From positions 21,767 through 85,766 of the forward strand of contig NZ_JABANE010000028.1 of the NCBI RefSeq assembly GCF_012844305.1: 64,000 nt of DNA. The letters run 5' to 3'. The translations under genes and the position numbers were made by a program. A model generated the notes under the pieces. That model was not told the DNA's origin and searched no databases. It saw only the letters and a list, made by a program, of their open reading frames with translations. Source of the DNA: Flammeovirga aprica JL-4. GTDB lineage: Bacteria; Bacteroidota; Bacteroidia; Cytophagales; Flammeovirgaceae. Positions within the stretch are counted from its first letter, which is position 1, and each line of letters opens with the position of its first letter. Positions 53,139 through 61,628 of this stretch are shown piece after piece.

Positions 53139-54002
53139 ATGAAGGTTTTTCCAGAAATAACACCGGTAAGTGACGAAAATCTATTTGTCTTACAACATCA
53201 TTTGAATGCAGACTTTGATTACCCTATTCACCTGCATGATGATTTTGAACTGACCCTAGTGGAAGGTTGTAACGGACGAAGGATTGTAGGCAATTCCGTG
53301 GAAAATTATGAGCAGGAAGATTTAGTGTTTTTAGGCCCCAACATTCAGCACAAATGGATGAAAGAGGAGGGATCTACAGACAAACCATGTGTGACTACTT
53401 TACAGTTTAAAAGAAGTATAATTTCAGATTCTTTATTAAAGAAAAATGAATTTGAAAGTATCAGAACCCTCTTTTCCAACTCAGGTAAAGGCGTCGTTTT
53501 TGAAGGAACAGACCGCTATAGAATCAAGCTGATATTAAAAGACCTTGTAATCAGTTCGGGCTTCGAAAGAGTAATATTATTCTTCAACCTCTTACATCAA
53601 CTCGGCATCAGCCAAGAAACAAGATCACTAGCTTCTGATGGTTTCATCGGCGTGCATCCACAAGAGACAAGCCGAAGAATCAACAAGGTGTTGGAGTTTA
53701 TATTTGAAAACTACCACCGCCCAATTGACGTCAAAGAAGCCGCACTTTTGATCAATATGAGTGATTCCGCCTTCAGTCATTTCTTCAAAAAAAGAACAGG
53801 CAAAAGTTTTATCAAATTCCTCAACGATATCCGATTAGGCAAAGCCGCCTTCTTCCTGATCAATTCAAATAAAAACATCGCCGAAATCTGCTACGAATGC
53901 GGTTTCAATAACCTGTCAAATTTCAACCGTCAGTTCAAAAAATTCAAAGGTTTGACCCCTTCCGATTTTAGAAAATCATTGGCGGATTTGCAGACGGCAT
54001 AG
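53139..54002 (+). CDS. AraC-family regulator of the mannoside locus
   Basis: A 287-residue regulator. Residues 1-150 form a cupin sensor domain (HHLNADFDYPIHLHDDFELTLVEGCNGRRIVG, EQEDLVFLGPNIQHKW). The C-terminal part has both AraC DNA-binding helices (VKEAALLINMSDSAFSHFFKKRTGKSFIKFLNDIRL; IAEICYECGFNNLSNFNRQFKKFKGLTPSDFRKS). It lies 30 bases after the symporter and is probably co-transcribed with it. It is the likely reader of the palindromic region at 49521, but that link is inferred. Confidence 0.88.
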   Translation: MKVFPEITPVSDENLFVLQHHLNADFDYPIHLHDDFELTLVEGCNGRRIVGNSVENYEQEDLVFLGPNIQHKWMKEEGSTDKPCVTTLQFKRSIISDSLLKKNEFESIRTLFSNSGKGVVFEGTDRYRIKLILKDLVISSGFERVILFFNLLHQLGISQETRSLASDGFIGVHPQETSRRINKVLEFIFENYHRPIDVKEAALLINMSDSAFSHFFKKRTGKSFIKFLNDIRLGKAAFFLINSNKNIAEICYECGFNNLSNFNRQFKKFKGLTPSDFRKSLADLQTA

Positions 54003-54014
54003 TTGGCTTTTTTT

Positions 54015-54162
54015 AGAAATCAGGAGATTTCTGATGATCGGTAGGACACGAATGACGCTGCCGCTTAACATTCGCACCATTGAGGGAGTACATTCCCCTA
54101 GCGCAAATGTTAAGCGACAGCGTCATTTGTGCTTTAAAGATCACAAGAAGTCTCCGACTTCT
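54015..54162. repeat. BIME-like pair of inverted REPs
   Basis: AGAAATCAGGAGATTTCT (54015-54032) and ACACGAATGACGCTGCCGC on the left are mirrored by GCGACAGCGTCATTTGTGC and AGAAGTCTCCGACTTCT (54146-54162). It is 12 bases after the AraC stop. Confidence 0.9.
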
Positions 54163-54254
54163 AACGAAAATCATTTATCATATTATATAGAATTCGTTTC
54201 GCAAAAACTTCAATAAGGCTATCTTTACACCCTTATTGCTTTTGAATAGCAGGA

Positions 54255-55427
54255 ATGTGTAGAAAGACTTATAATTTTGATAAAATGCACCAACTGATCC
54301 ATACCAGTGACCGATCATCATTTGCGTATTACACCGTAAAAAATAGAATAGCTTCTATTGTAGAAAAATTGATAGCACATTATCAGTTGAATTCAGATTC
54401 AAAATTATCAGTATTGAAGCAGACGATTCCTGATGCTCCACTGCCATTAATTCAAGAATTGGAAACGGAAAATGCCCTACAAAATCAATTTATCAAGGAA
54501 ATCAACGAAGCGATTACCCAAGAGCAATATCGATGGGATAATGCCCCATTTATTGTAGTAGAAAGCTATTTCTATCACAAGTTATTAGAACTAACAAAAC
54601 AGGACGGCATTCAAGAAGATTACTTCTCATTTATTAAAAATGACTTTAATGTCAGGACTTTTGAGAATATGCAGAAAAGTTATGCTGAATATCAAAAGTT
54701 GTCCACACATACTGTTGATAACTTCGGTACATTGTTGAAATTAGATCTTTTAGGGAATAAAGCCGACCTAAGTCAAAGTTCAGACACTTATTCACAAACT
54801 TCAGCAAGTAGTATTTTGATTGATCATTCAGCTGAAGTATTTGAAAAAATAGAAAACAGTCGTCAGGTTGATATTATTTTGGATAATGCAGGAGAAGAAC
54901 TTTTTGCAGATCTGATTTTATCGCATTACCTACTGACTAAAACGAATGTAAAAGAAGTAGTATTACATTTTAAAATAATGCCTTACTTTGTCTCAGATGC
55001 CTTGATTTCAGACTTCAACTATTTGATGCATTCCTTAAAAAAACAAGAAGGCTTAAAAGATTTTGTTGAAGAAATTGAAGCACTCATTCAAAACAATCAG
55101 CTTACTTTGAAAAGTCACGAATACTGGTCGAGTTCCAATGACTATAAAAACATTCCATCCCAGTTAAACCAAACTTTAAGTCAATCCGATTTATTGATTT
55201 TCAAAGGAGATTTGAACTACAGAAAATTAGTAGGGGATTATGACTACGATTGTACCATTAAAACCAACACGTTAGTCGACTACCTTCCAACCGACTGCTT
55301 GATGCTTCGCGTATTAAAATCAGAAGTGATGGTAGGATTGGAAGCCTCCCAAATTCCTTCAGAAAGTGACCATAGCTGGAAGTATAATGGAGAATATAGT
55401 TTAATGGAATTGGTGGAAAGTAATTAG
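54255..55427 (+). CDS. ARMT1/DUF89-like damage-control phosphatase
   Basis: A 390-residue cytoplasmic protein. Family markers of the DUF89/ARMT1 metal-dependent phosphatases are present in order: RWDNAPFIVVESYFYHKLLE, VDIILDNAGEELFADLILSHYLL (the Asp-Asn metal site), LLIFKGDLNYRKLVGDYDYD, LMLRVLKSEVMVGLE, and a terminal GEYSLMELV. Bacterial and eukaryotic members hydrolyse damaged or unwanted sugar phosphates such as fructose-1-P; the exact substrate is unknown here. An alternative start is ATG 54285. The stop codon TAG lies inside the left hairpin of the following REP pair. Confidence 0.82.
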   Translation: MCRKTYNFDKMHQLIHTSDRSSFAYYTVKNRIASIVEKLIAHYQLNSDSKLSVLKQTIPDAPLPLIQELETENALQNQFIKEINEAITQEQYRWDNAPFIVVESYFYHKLLELTKQDGIQEDYFSFIKNDFNVRTFENMQKSYAEYQKLSTHTVDNFGTLLKLDLLGNKADLSQSSDTYSQTSASSILIDHSAEVFEKIENSRQVDIILDNAGEELFADLILSHYLLTKTNVKEVVLHFKIMPYFVSDALISDFNYLMHSLKKQEGLKDFVEEIEALIQNNQLTLKSHEYWSSSNDYKNIPSQLNQTLSQSDLLIFKGDLNYRKLVGDYDYDCTIKTNTLVDYLPTDCLMLRVLKSEVMVGLEASQIPSESDHSWKYNGEYSLMELVESN

Positions 55428-55574
55428 AAATCAGGAGATTTCTGATGATCCATAGGACACGAATGACGCTGTCACTTAACATTCACGCCATTTAGAGCAG
55501 TACGTTTCCCTAGCGCAAATGTTAAGCGATAGCGTCATTTGTGCTTTAAAAATCACAAGAAGTCTCCGACTTCT
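55426..55574. repeat. BIME-like pair of inverted REPs, left flank of the RAYT gene
   Basis: AGAAATCAGGAGATTTCT (55426-55443) and CACGAATGACGCTGTCAC are mirrored by GCGATAGCGTCATTTGTGC and AGAAGTCTCCGACTTCT (55558-55574). It overlaps the stop codon of the DUF89 gene and ends ~90 bases before the transposase gene. Confidence 0.92.
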
Positions 55575-55662
55575 AAAAAAAAGAAAATATATATTTTACA
55601 TTGATTTCATATTTTAGTATCATCGTAATACAGATTACAACGATTCATAAACTAACTAAAAT

Positions 55663-56211
55663 ATGAGCAGAAAATATAAGTTTAACGATCAGACGAAATG
55701 TTATTTTGTAACACTTACTGTTACTGAATGGGTGGATGTCTTCACAAGAAAAGAATACATTGATATCATAATAGACAGCTTAACATTTTGTCAAAAAAAT
55801 AAAGGGTTACAGATACATTCATATGTCATAATGACCAATCATCTTCACCTAATTATCTCCACCAAAGAGGGGGGCGAGAAATTAGAGTTTATCCTAAGAG
55901 ATTTTAAGAAGTATACATCACAAAATATTAGAAAAGCGATTGAGCAAAACCCAAAAGAAAGCAGGAAAAAATGGATGTTATGGCTATTTAAATCTTCAGC
56001 CAATCCTGCAAAGCAAAACTTCCAATTTTGGCAACACTATAATTTTCCAATTCAATTAAGTAGTCCAAAACTATTGGATCAGAAGATGAATTATATACAC
56101 AATAATCCAGTTCGAAGTGGTGTAGTAAATGAACCAGAAGAATATATGTACAGCAGTGCCCGTCACTACAGCGGAAAGAAGTACACTGTTCTCGAAATTG
56201 ATTTTGTATAA
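55663..56211 (+). CDS. REP-associated tyrosine transposase (RAYT)
   Basis: A 182-residue Y1 transposase of the IS200/IS605-related RAYT family, which processes single-stranded REP DNA. The HUH motif is NHLHLIIS (about 58-65), preceded by IHSYVIMT. The catalytic Tyr candidate is in MNYIHNNPVRSGVV (~147-160), a typical RAYT C-terminal signature. The N-terminal FNDQTKCYFVTLTVTEW matches the family's first strand. It is bracketed by its REPs: an inverted pair 90 bases upstream and a single REP 12 bases downstream. RAYTs are usually single-copy domesticated genes; about a dozen REP copies in this window imply it is or was active. Confidence 0.92.
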   Translation: MSRKYKFNDQTKCYFVTLTVTEWVDVFTRKEYIDIIIDSLTFCQKNKGLQIHSYVIMTNHLHLIISTKEGGEKLEFILRDFKKYTSQNIRKAIEQNPKESRKKWMLWLFKSSANPAKQNFQFWQHYNFPIQLSSPKLLDQKMNYIHNNPVRSGVVNEPEEYMYSSARHYSGKKYTVLEIDFV

Positions 56212-56222
56212 ATATGGTTTTT

Positions 56223-56290
56223 AGAAATCAGGAGATTTCTGATGATCTATAGGACACGAATGACGCTGTCGCTTAACATTCGCGCCATTG
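56223..56290 (+). repeat. Single REP, right flank of the RAYT gene
   Basis: AGAAATCAGGAGATTTCT (56223-56240), then TGATGATC and ACACGAATGACGCTGTCGC with TTAACATTCGCGCCATTG. No inverted partner follows. Confidence 0.9.
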
Positions 56291-56353
56291 TTCACTACCA
56301 AACACCTAGCTGAAAAGTTGAAAGTGAAAAAGGGGCAAAATTAATTTACATCA

Positions 56354-56391
56354 AAAAAAGAGGCACCGTTTTCAAAACAGCACCTCTTCCT
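56354..56391 (-). terminator. Terminator for the CAP/FN3 protein gene
   Basis: AGAGGCACCGTTTT and AAAACAGCACCTCT pair with two G-U positions. T runs flank both sides, so it could work in both directions. Confidence 0.8.
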
Positions 56392-56394
56392 TTT

Positions 56395-59300
56395 TTATTG
56401 TTTCACAAACCTCACGAAGCTTGTTGAATTGTTTTTATAATATACTTTTAAGATATAAATACCCTTGTTGTATCTTGAAACATCAATTGCATCTAATGGT
56501 CCAAGGTTTTCTATGGTTTGCTGAACAATACCTGAAGAAGAAATAAGTTGTACTTTAACGACTTCCTCAACTTGAAGGTTCTTTACTCTAATTGTATTAG
56601 AGGCAGGGTTAGGATACACGCTGATTTCAGTAAGGGATTCTACTGGTTCCTCAAAATGCTGTGAGGTTCTGCCGTTTGATCTGCCTAAACTGACTGTGAT
56701 GTATTGGGTGTATTCACTTGCACCGAACCTGTTTCTACTTCTAATTCTCACATATTGAGTGCTTCTGTAAGGCATGTCTTCTACATAATAATAGTAGCTG
56801 TTTGTACTGCCATCTAATACCCAATTACGGCCATTCCATCTTTGGATATCGTAGTATTCTGCATTGTCAACCGTTGCCCAATAAATACCAAAATAAGTAG
56901 AATTTACATTGTAAGCTTTTAAGTTTCGTGGAATTGAAGGGATAGCTCCAGACTGTTCTAATTTTACAGAAATATAATCACTGTAACTACTAGAACCCGT
57001 TTTGTTAGTTGCACGCACTCTGACGTACTGCGTACTTCCACTTGCTAAATCATTGATGACAACAGAAGTGTCGGCACTGCTTGAAATAAGTTGCCATGTG
57101 CTGTTTCTCCAAATTTGAAGATCATAACTTGTAGCATTACCTACAACATTCCAAACAATAGTCATGGAGTTGTTTGTTACCGCCGTAGCAGTAAGGTTTG
57201 AAGGTGTATTAGGGATTGAAACGACTTCATCTAAAAGCGGAACGATCAAAATGCTTGACCATTCACTTGCACCATCATTATTTACTGCACGCACTCTTAC
57301 TTGTTGAACGCTTCCTGCTTTCATATTTGTGAGAAGGTAAGAATTGCTAGCGGTTGAACCTTGTAAAACCCAAGTACTGTCTTTTAAAATTTGAATTTCA
57401 TATTGGGCACTGTCTACCAATGACCAAGTGATATCAAATGAAGAAGAAGTAATATTATTCGCTTTTAGATTTGTTGGAGTATCCGGCAAATTAATGACCG
57501 TCTCTTTTAATTGTACCACTAGAGGTGTTGACCAATCACTTTCGCCGTCATTATTGATGGACTTTACTCTAACGGATTGTGTACTTCCTGAATCTAAATT
57601 TGCTAGTAAATAAGTATTTGATGAACTATACCCTTCAAGGATCCAAAGACTATCCACAAGTCGATCTATTTGGTAAGCGGTAGCTAGTTTTGCTTTCGCC
57701 CATTGAAGTTCAAAAGCAGTTTCAGTAATATTTACTGCCACTAAATCAGTTGGAACATCTGGAAGTTGCACCGTTTGTTGTAAATCCACAGAAAGAGAAT
57801 CCGACCAGTCACTCGATCCGAATTTATTCACCGCTTTTACTCTTACCGTTTGCTTGCTTCCAGGAACACGATTTTCCACTTTGAATGTATTAAAGGCAGT
57901 GCTATCAAGATCAAACCATACTCCAGAATCAAGAATTTGGATAGTATAGGATTCCGCATTTACGACTGCTTTCCATTCAAAAGTAAATGAAGTAGTGTCA
58001 ACTTCAGTGGCTATTAAGTCTGTAGGAATAGCAGGAGGGAAATTTTCAACTTTTAGTAAATTAACAGCAAGAGAATCTGACCAGTCACTCGACCCGAATT
58101 TATTCACCGCTTTCACTCTTACCGTTTCCTTACCTCCTGGAATATAACTTACTATTTTGTAATTATTGTTGACCGTGCTATCAAGATCAATCCATATTCC
58201 TAAATCAAGAATTTGGATAATATAGGAGTCCGCATTTACGACTGCTTTCCATTGAAAAATAAATGAAGTTGTATCAATTTCAGTAGCTATTAAATCTGTA
58301 GGAATAGCAGGAGGGAAATTTTCAACTTTTAGTAAATCCACAGAAAGAGAATCCGACCAGTCACTCGCCCCGAAGTTATTTACTGCTTTTACTCTTACCG
58401 TTTGCTTGCTTCCAGAAATGCGATTTTCTACTTTGTAATTATTGTTGACAGTACTATCAAGATCAACCCATATACCTAAATCAAGAACTTGGATAGTATA
58501 GAAGTCCGCATTTACTATTGCATTCCATTTAAAAGTAAATGAAGTAGTGTCAACTTCAGTGGCTATTAAGTCTGTGGGAACAGCAGGTAGGAAGTCATCA
58601 ATTTGAAGTAAGTCAACTGACAATGAAGAAGACCATTCACTTGTGCCAAAACTATTTACGGCTTTTACTCTTACTTTTTGATTACTTCCTGCAAGTAGGT
58701 TTTCCACTTTATAACTATTATTGGCTGTACTACCTAAGTCTGTCCAAATACCGCCTTTTAAAATTTGGATAGTATAGGATTCCGCATTTACGACTGCTTT
58801 CCATTCAAAAGTAAATGAAGTGGTATCAATTCCAGAGGCCAGTAAATTGGTAGGAATGTTAGGAATAGAGTCTTCAATTTGAAGTAAATCAACGAATAAT
58901 GAATTGGACCAGTCGCTTGTACCGTCGGCATTGACAGCTCTAACTCTAACTTCCTGAACACTGCCACTATCTAGATTATTAAAAGCGAAAGTAGGAAGTA
59001 CGGCAGTGCCGGCATCGATCCAGTTTGTACTTTCCATACGTTGAATTTCATAAGAATCGGCATCTTTACTATTGGCCCATGATAAATCAAATGCATCAAA
59101 AAAGATATTAGAGGCACTTAATGCGGTTGGTTTTTCTGGTAAAATTTTAGTGTCGTCTTGTACCGGATCTACTTCCGCTCCAAACCAAACCACGGCAAAG
59201 CTTTCGTAAATACCAATCCCTACAGAATTCCATTTTATATTTTTCCAAGACCCTTGGTTCACGATCACAGTGTTGTGTCCCGAACTTCCTTTCCAAGCTT

Positions 59301-59727
59301 GCAAAGCTCCTTCGGCAGTGGCTTTGTAATTACCACTTCCGCCATAAGAAATTTCATAGCCATAGCCAGGATAAGGCGTCATTTCTGAAGGCTTATCCCA
59401 CATACACTGAGGTTCGATGTAACAACAGCCTGACCAATCTTCTCCTTTGTCAGACCACGAGTGCATATTACAGCTTCCTCCAAATTCAAAGTTGGTTTCT
59501 AGGTCCCAAACGTGCCTTTGGGCTACATAAGTGAGAGATTTGGACAATGGAATATCCGGCAAACCATTTTCGTTGCGGTATTCATTGATTAATTGATAAA
59601 GTTTTTGTTCTTCTGCCGTAAGTTGGACTTTTTTAATTTCGCTGACAGTTGCTCCTTTTAGTGTTGGACATAGCAAAAACAGGTTACACCACATGAGCAG
59701 TGTAACAATCTTAGATAGATTTTTCAT
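56395..59727 (-). CDS. CAP-domain protein with nine FN3 repeats and a T9SS tail
   Basis: A 1110-residue secreted protein. After the signal peptide, residues ~35-185 are a CAP/SCP domain (LYQLINEYRNENGLPDIPLS, CNMHSW, ALQAWKGSSGHNTVIV, WNSVGIGIY), with extra cysteines including a CC pair (SGCCYIEPQC). Nine FN3 domains of ~90 residues follow (~195-1010), each starting P-x-x-P-T-x-L and ending V-R-V-K-A-V-N-x-x-G-x-S-(D/E)-W-S. Repeats 3-5 are nearly identical, also in DNA (about 57800-58600), so they were duplicated or homogenised recently. The C-terminus is a T9SS type A domain (VYPNPASNTIRV ... GIYILKVYY). It may be an adhesin or secreted effector; function unknown. Confidence 0.85.
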   Translation of the reverse strand: MKNLSKIVTLLMWCNLFLLCPTLKGATVSEIKKVQLTAEEQKLYQLINEYRNENGLPDIPLSKSLTYVAQRHVWDLETNFEFGGSCNMHSWSDKGEDWSGCCYIEPQCMWDKPSEMTPYPGYGYEISYGGSGNYKATAEGALQAWKGSSGHNTVIVNQGSWKNIKWNSVGIGIYESFAVVWFGAEVDPVQDDTKILPEKPTALSASNIFFDAFDLSWANSKDADSYEIQRMESTNWIDAGTAVLPTFAFNNLDSGSVQEVRVRAVNADGTSDWSNSLFVDLLQIEDSIPNIPTNLLASGIDTTSFTFEWKAVVNAESYTIQILKGGIWTDLGSTANNSYKVENLLAGSNQKVRVKAVNSFGTSEWSSSLSVDLLQIDDFLPAVPTDLIATEVDTTSFTFKWNAIVNADFYTIQVLDLGIWVDLDSTVNNNYKVENRISGSKQTVRVKAVNNFGASDWSDSLSVDLLKVENFPPAIPTDLIATEIDTTSFIFQWKAVVNADSYIIQILDLGIWIDLDSTVNNNYKIVSYIPGGKETVRVKAVNKFGSSDWSDSLAVNLLKVENFPPAIPTDLIATEVDTTSFTFEWKAVVNAESYTIQILDSGVWFDLDSTAFNTFKVENRVPGSKQTVRVKAVNKFGSSDWSDSLSVDLQQTVQLPDVPTDLVAVNITETAFELQWAKAKLATAYQIDRLVDSLWILEGYSSSNTYLLANLDSGSTQSVRVKSINNDGESDWSTPLVVQLKETVINLPDTPTNLKANNITSSSFDITWSLVDSAQYEIQILKDSTWVLQGSTASNSYLLTNMKAGSVQQVRVRAVNNDGASEWSSILIVPLLDEVVSIPNTPSNLTATAVTNNSMTIVWNVVGNATSYDLQIWRNSTWQLISSSADTSVVINDLASGSTQYVRVRATNKTGSSSYSDYISVKLEQSGAIPSIPRNLKAYNVNSTYFGIYWATVDNAEYYDIQRWNGRNWVLDGSTNSYYYYVEDMPYRSTQYVRIRSRNRFGASEYTQYITVSLGRSNGRTSQHFEEPVESLTEISVYPNPASNTIRVKNLQVEEVVKVQLISSSGIVQQTIENLGPLDAIDVSRYNKGIYILKVYYKNNSTSFVRFVKQ

Positions 59728-60024
59728 TAGTTATGGTTTTGATGAAAGAAAGAAGTTTATTGAAGACTTACATTTAATTTTTCAGGGGAGTTTATAGCTG
59801 TTTTAGATCCCCGGTTCATTTTAAATTGTTCTAGTGAATAAGAACTAAATTATTTAAAGTACATTGAAGACAGTGTTTAGCCTGCTCTAGATCATAGATT
59901 GGTATTTATTATTCATTCATAAAATAAAGGTGACAGGAAGGTTGGCCAGCGTGATCTACCTGTCCAAAAAATGTATTTAATTAGTACTTAAGTACATATT
60001 CAAAATTATCTAATACTAATTCTA
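59728..60024. other. Upstream region of the CAP/FN3 gene
   Basis: AT-rich, no ORF with coding character. It should contain the promoter of the - strand gene. Nothing else is recognised. Confidence 0.4.
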
Positions 60025-60120
60025 TTTATTGTTTTGCAATTACTGCCTTCAAAAAACTTTTAATAGAACCACTATTCATACGTTTTTTAGCGTTGTACTC
60101 ACAAAAAATAAATTAGAATT
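60025..60120 (+). repeat. Dispersed element shared with the fbp leader
   Basis: ACTTTTAATAGAACCACTAT, then TTTTTTAGCG and TACTCACAAAAAATAAAT match the stretch at 44605-44703. There is no + strand gene directly downstream here; a MITE-like element starts ~48 bases further. Confidence 0.5.
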
Positions 60121-60167
60121 AACTATGATTTATTTTTGACTTTGTACTTATCTGGCATTGAATATTC

Positions 60168-60548
60168 TGTAAACTAAATTGTCGTCAACTTTCTATCGAC
60201 ATTTCTACAAGCTTTTTATGATCTGCTTTCAAGCTACCTTTTCCTTCATTTTGTCTTGAAACAGAACGAAGCAAAAAAGTCAAGGCTTTGAATGCAAAAG
60301 CTAAATTTCATTCCTCTCGCCTAAATGATTTTAAACTCGCTAAAGCTCAAACAAGAAAATCATTTTATAACGGCTCAATCCATGAAATTCTTCACGCTTT
60401 TCCCTTCAAGGCCGGGGGAGCACTACCCAATGAATAGAGTAGCAAGCTCACTGGAGCGAATGTTAAGCGTTAGCGTCATTCGTGTCCTTCAGATCATCAG
60501 AAATCTCCTGATTTCTAAATACTGTAAATGATGAAAATATAGTTTACA
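60168..60548 (-). repeat. REP-headed MITE-like element, copy 5 (reverse)
   Basis: Perfect 9-base terminal repeats TGTAAACTA (60168-60176) and TAGTTTACA (60540-60548). It is the reverse complement of the other copies: core first, then GCGAATGTTAAGCGTTAGCG and the REP hairpin AGAAATCTCCTGATTTCT (60499-60516). Confidence 0.87.
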
Positions 60549-60772
60549 ATGCATTGAAGAGTTACAAAAGATCTTAATAGTGAAATAACCTGCCGGTGAA
60601 ATTAATTGGGAGTGAGCGAATAGCATAGTTTTGTGAGGATTAGTGGAACGATTAATGAATTTACCCCCACAAAAGAATAAAAAAAATCTCATATTGGTTA
60701 AATTAAGTGAATTTTTATTCACTTTTTTTTATTATTGATGAGATGTAAATATTGGTTCTGGGTCAATTAAAA
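60549..60772. other. Gap with one terminator-like hairpin
   Basis: No gene recognised. AAGTGAAT and ATTCACTT followed by eight T (60705-60730) look like a + strand terminator without an obvious upstream gene, so a short RNA ending here is conceivable. Confidence 0.35.
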
Positions 60773-60802
60773 AACACCTGCCATCACGTAGATAACAGGT
60801 GT
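60773..60802 (-). terminator. Terminator for the DinB gene
   Basis: AACACCTG (60773-60780) pairs with CAGGTGTT (60795-60802); the - strand 3' side is a T run. Confidence 0.75.
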
Positions 60803-60807
60803 TGATA

Positions 60808-61266
60808 TTAAAGGAATTTCCTAATGGAAAGTATCATCCCCAAATGTATTCCCTCATGGAAACTACAAAACACCAAAGCATCTTCAAGGTTAGAAATTGT
60901 AAATCCCGTTTTGGTTTGTCTTTCATTATAATGCTCAAAAATTCCTTCCTCCAAGTCTTTTTCAAGTTGGTCCAAAGTACTGAAAAGTAAACCTTTGATT
61001 TCGTCTACTTCATCTTGCGTAGCATTGCCATCAGGGACAGTTCCATTCGTGTATTTATCGACCATGTCTTTCGTCACATGAATAGGCAAGTCAGAAGAAC
61101 GGTAAATCAGTCCTTGTTGAGCCACGATAATGTGGCCGATATTCCAGATGATATTGTTTCTGAACCCTTCCGGAATTTTGTTTAATTGTTCCAGAGAATA
61201 CCCATCAATAAATTTAGAGAGGATGTGGTGGTTTGTTCTTAAGTTCTTTAAAATAGCTTGTTCCAT
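60808..61266 (-). CDS. DinB-family protein
   Basis: A 152-residue helical-bundle protein of the DinB/YfiT-like superfamily. The family pattern is a start LRTNHHILSKFIDGYSLEQLNKIPEGFRNNIIWNIGHIIVAQQGL, with the metal-binding His of WNIGHI, and a C-terminal CSFHEGIHLGMI carrying two more His. Members are metal-dependent thiol or small-molecule transferases, mostly uncharacterised. It is monocistronic with its own terminator. Confidence 0.85.
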   Translation of the reverse strand: MEQAILKNLRTNHHILSKFIDGYSLEQLNKIPEGFRNNIIWNIGHIIVAQQGLIYRSSDLPIHVTKDMVDKYTNGTVPDGNATQDEVDEIKGLLFSTLDQLEKDLEEGIFEHYNERQTKTGFTISNLEDALVFCSFHEGIHLGMILSIRKFL

Positions 61267-61410
61267 AGTTCTTTCATTTAAAATGGTAATAGATGAGATG
61301 ATTTAATACTTCATAGTTAGCAAATTGAAATTTAAAAAGAGAAAGATTTATTGAATAAGTTGGTGCATTGTAAACTTACAATCGATTTTTCTACATGATT
61401 TTTATGATCC
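61267..61410. other. Promoter region between DinB and the REP
   Basis: Divergent, AT-rich, no ORF. It should hold the DinB promoter; nothing else is seen. Confidence 0.35.
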
Positions 61411-61477
61411 ATTGGCGCGAATGTTAAGCGTTAGCGTCATTCGTGCCTTACAGATCAACAGAAATCTCCTGATTTCT
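61411..61477 (-). repeat. Single REP (reverse)
   Basis: TTGGCGCGAATGTTAAGCG, then TTAGCGTCATTCGTG and the hairpin AGAAATCTCCTGATTTCT (61460-61477). It lies ~150 bases before the GH43 gene. Confidence 0.85.
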
Positions 61478-61628
61478 AAAACCACTATTCAATATCTCAC
61501 CCATGAAAACCAAAATAATTTTCTCTCTAAAAATGCACCCTAATTTCAAGGGTAAATTTACTACTGAACCCATCGTAATTCATTGATATTTACCTATGAA
61601 GTGAATAAAAACAAACAACACCACAAGT

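Noticed and set aside
60325..60531. 68-codon ORF inside the reverse repeat copy at 60168
   Set aside because: Same reason: repeat-derived, and not conserved in frame with the other copies.
60799..60990. 63-codon forward ORF opposite DinB
   Set aside because: It overlaps the DinB gene and its terminator on the other strand and has no family character.
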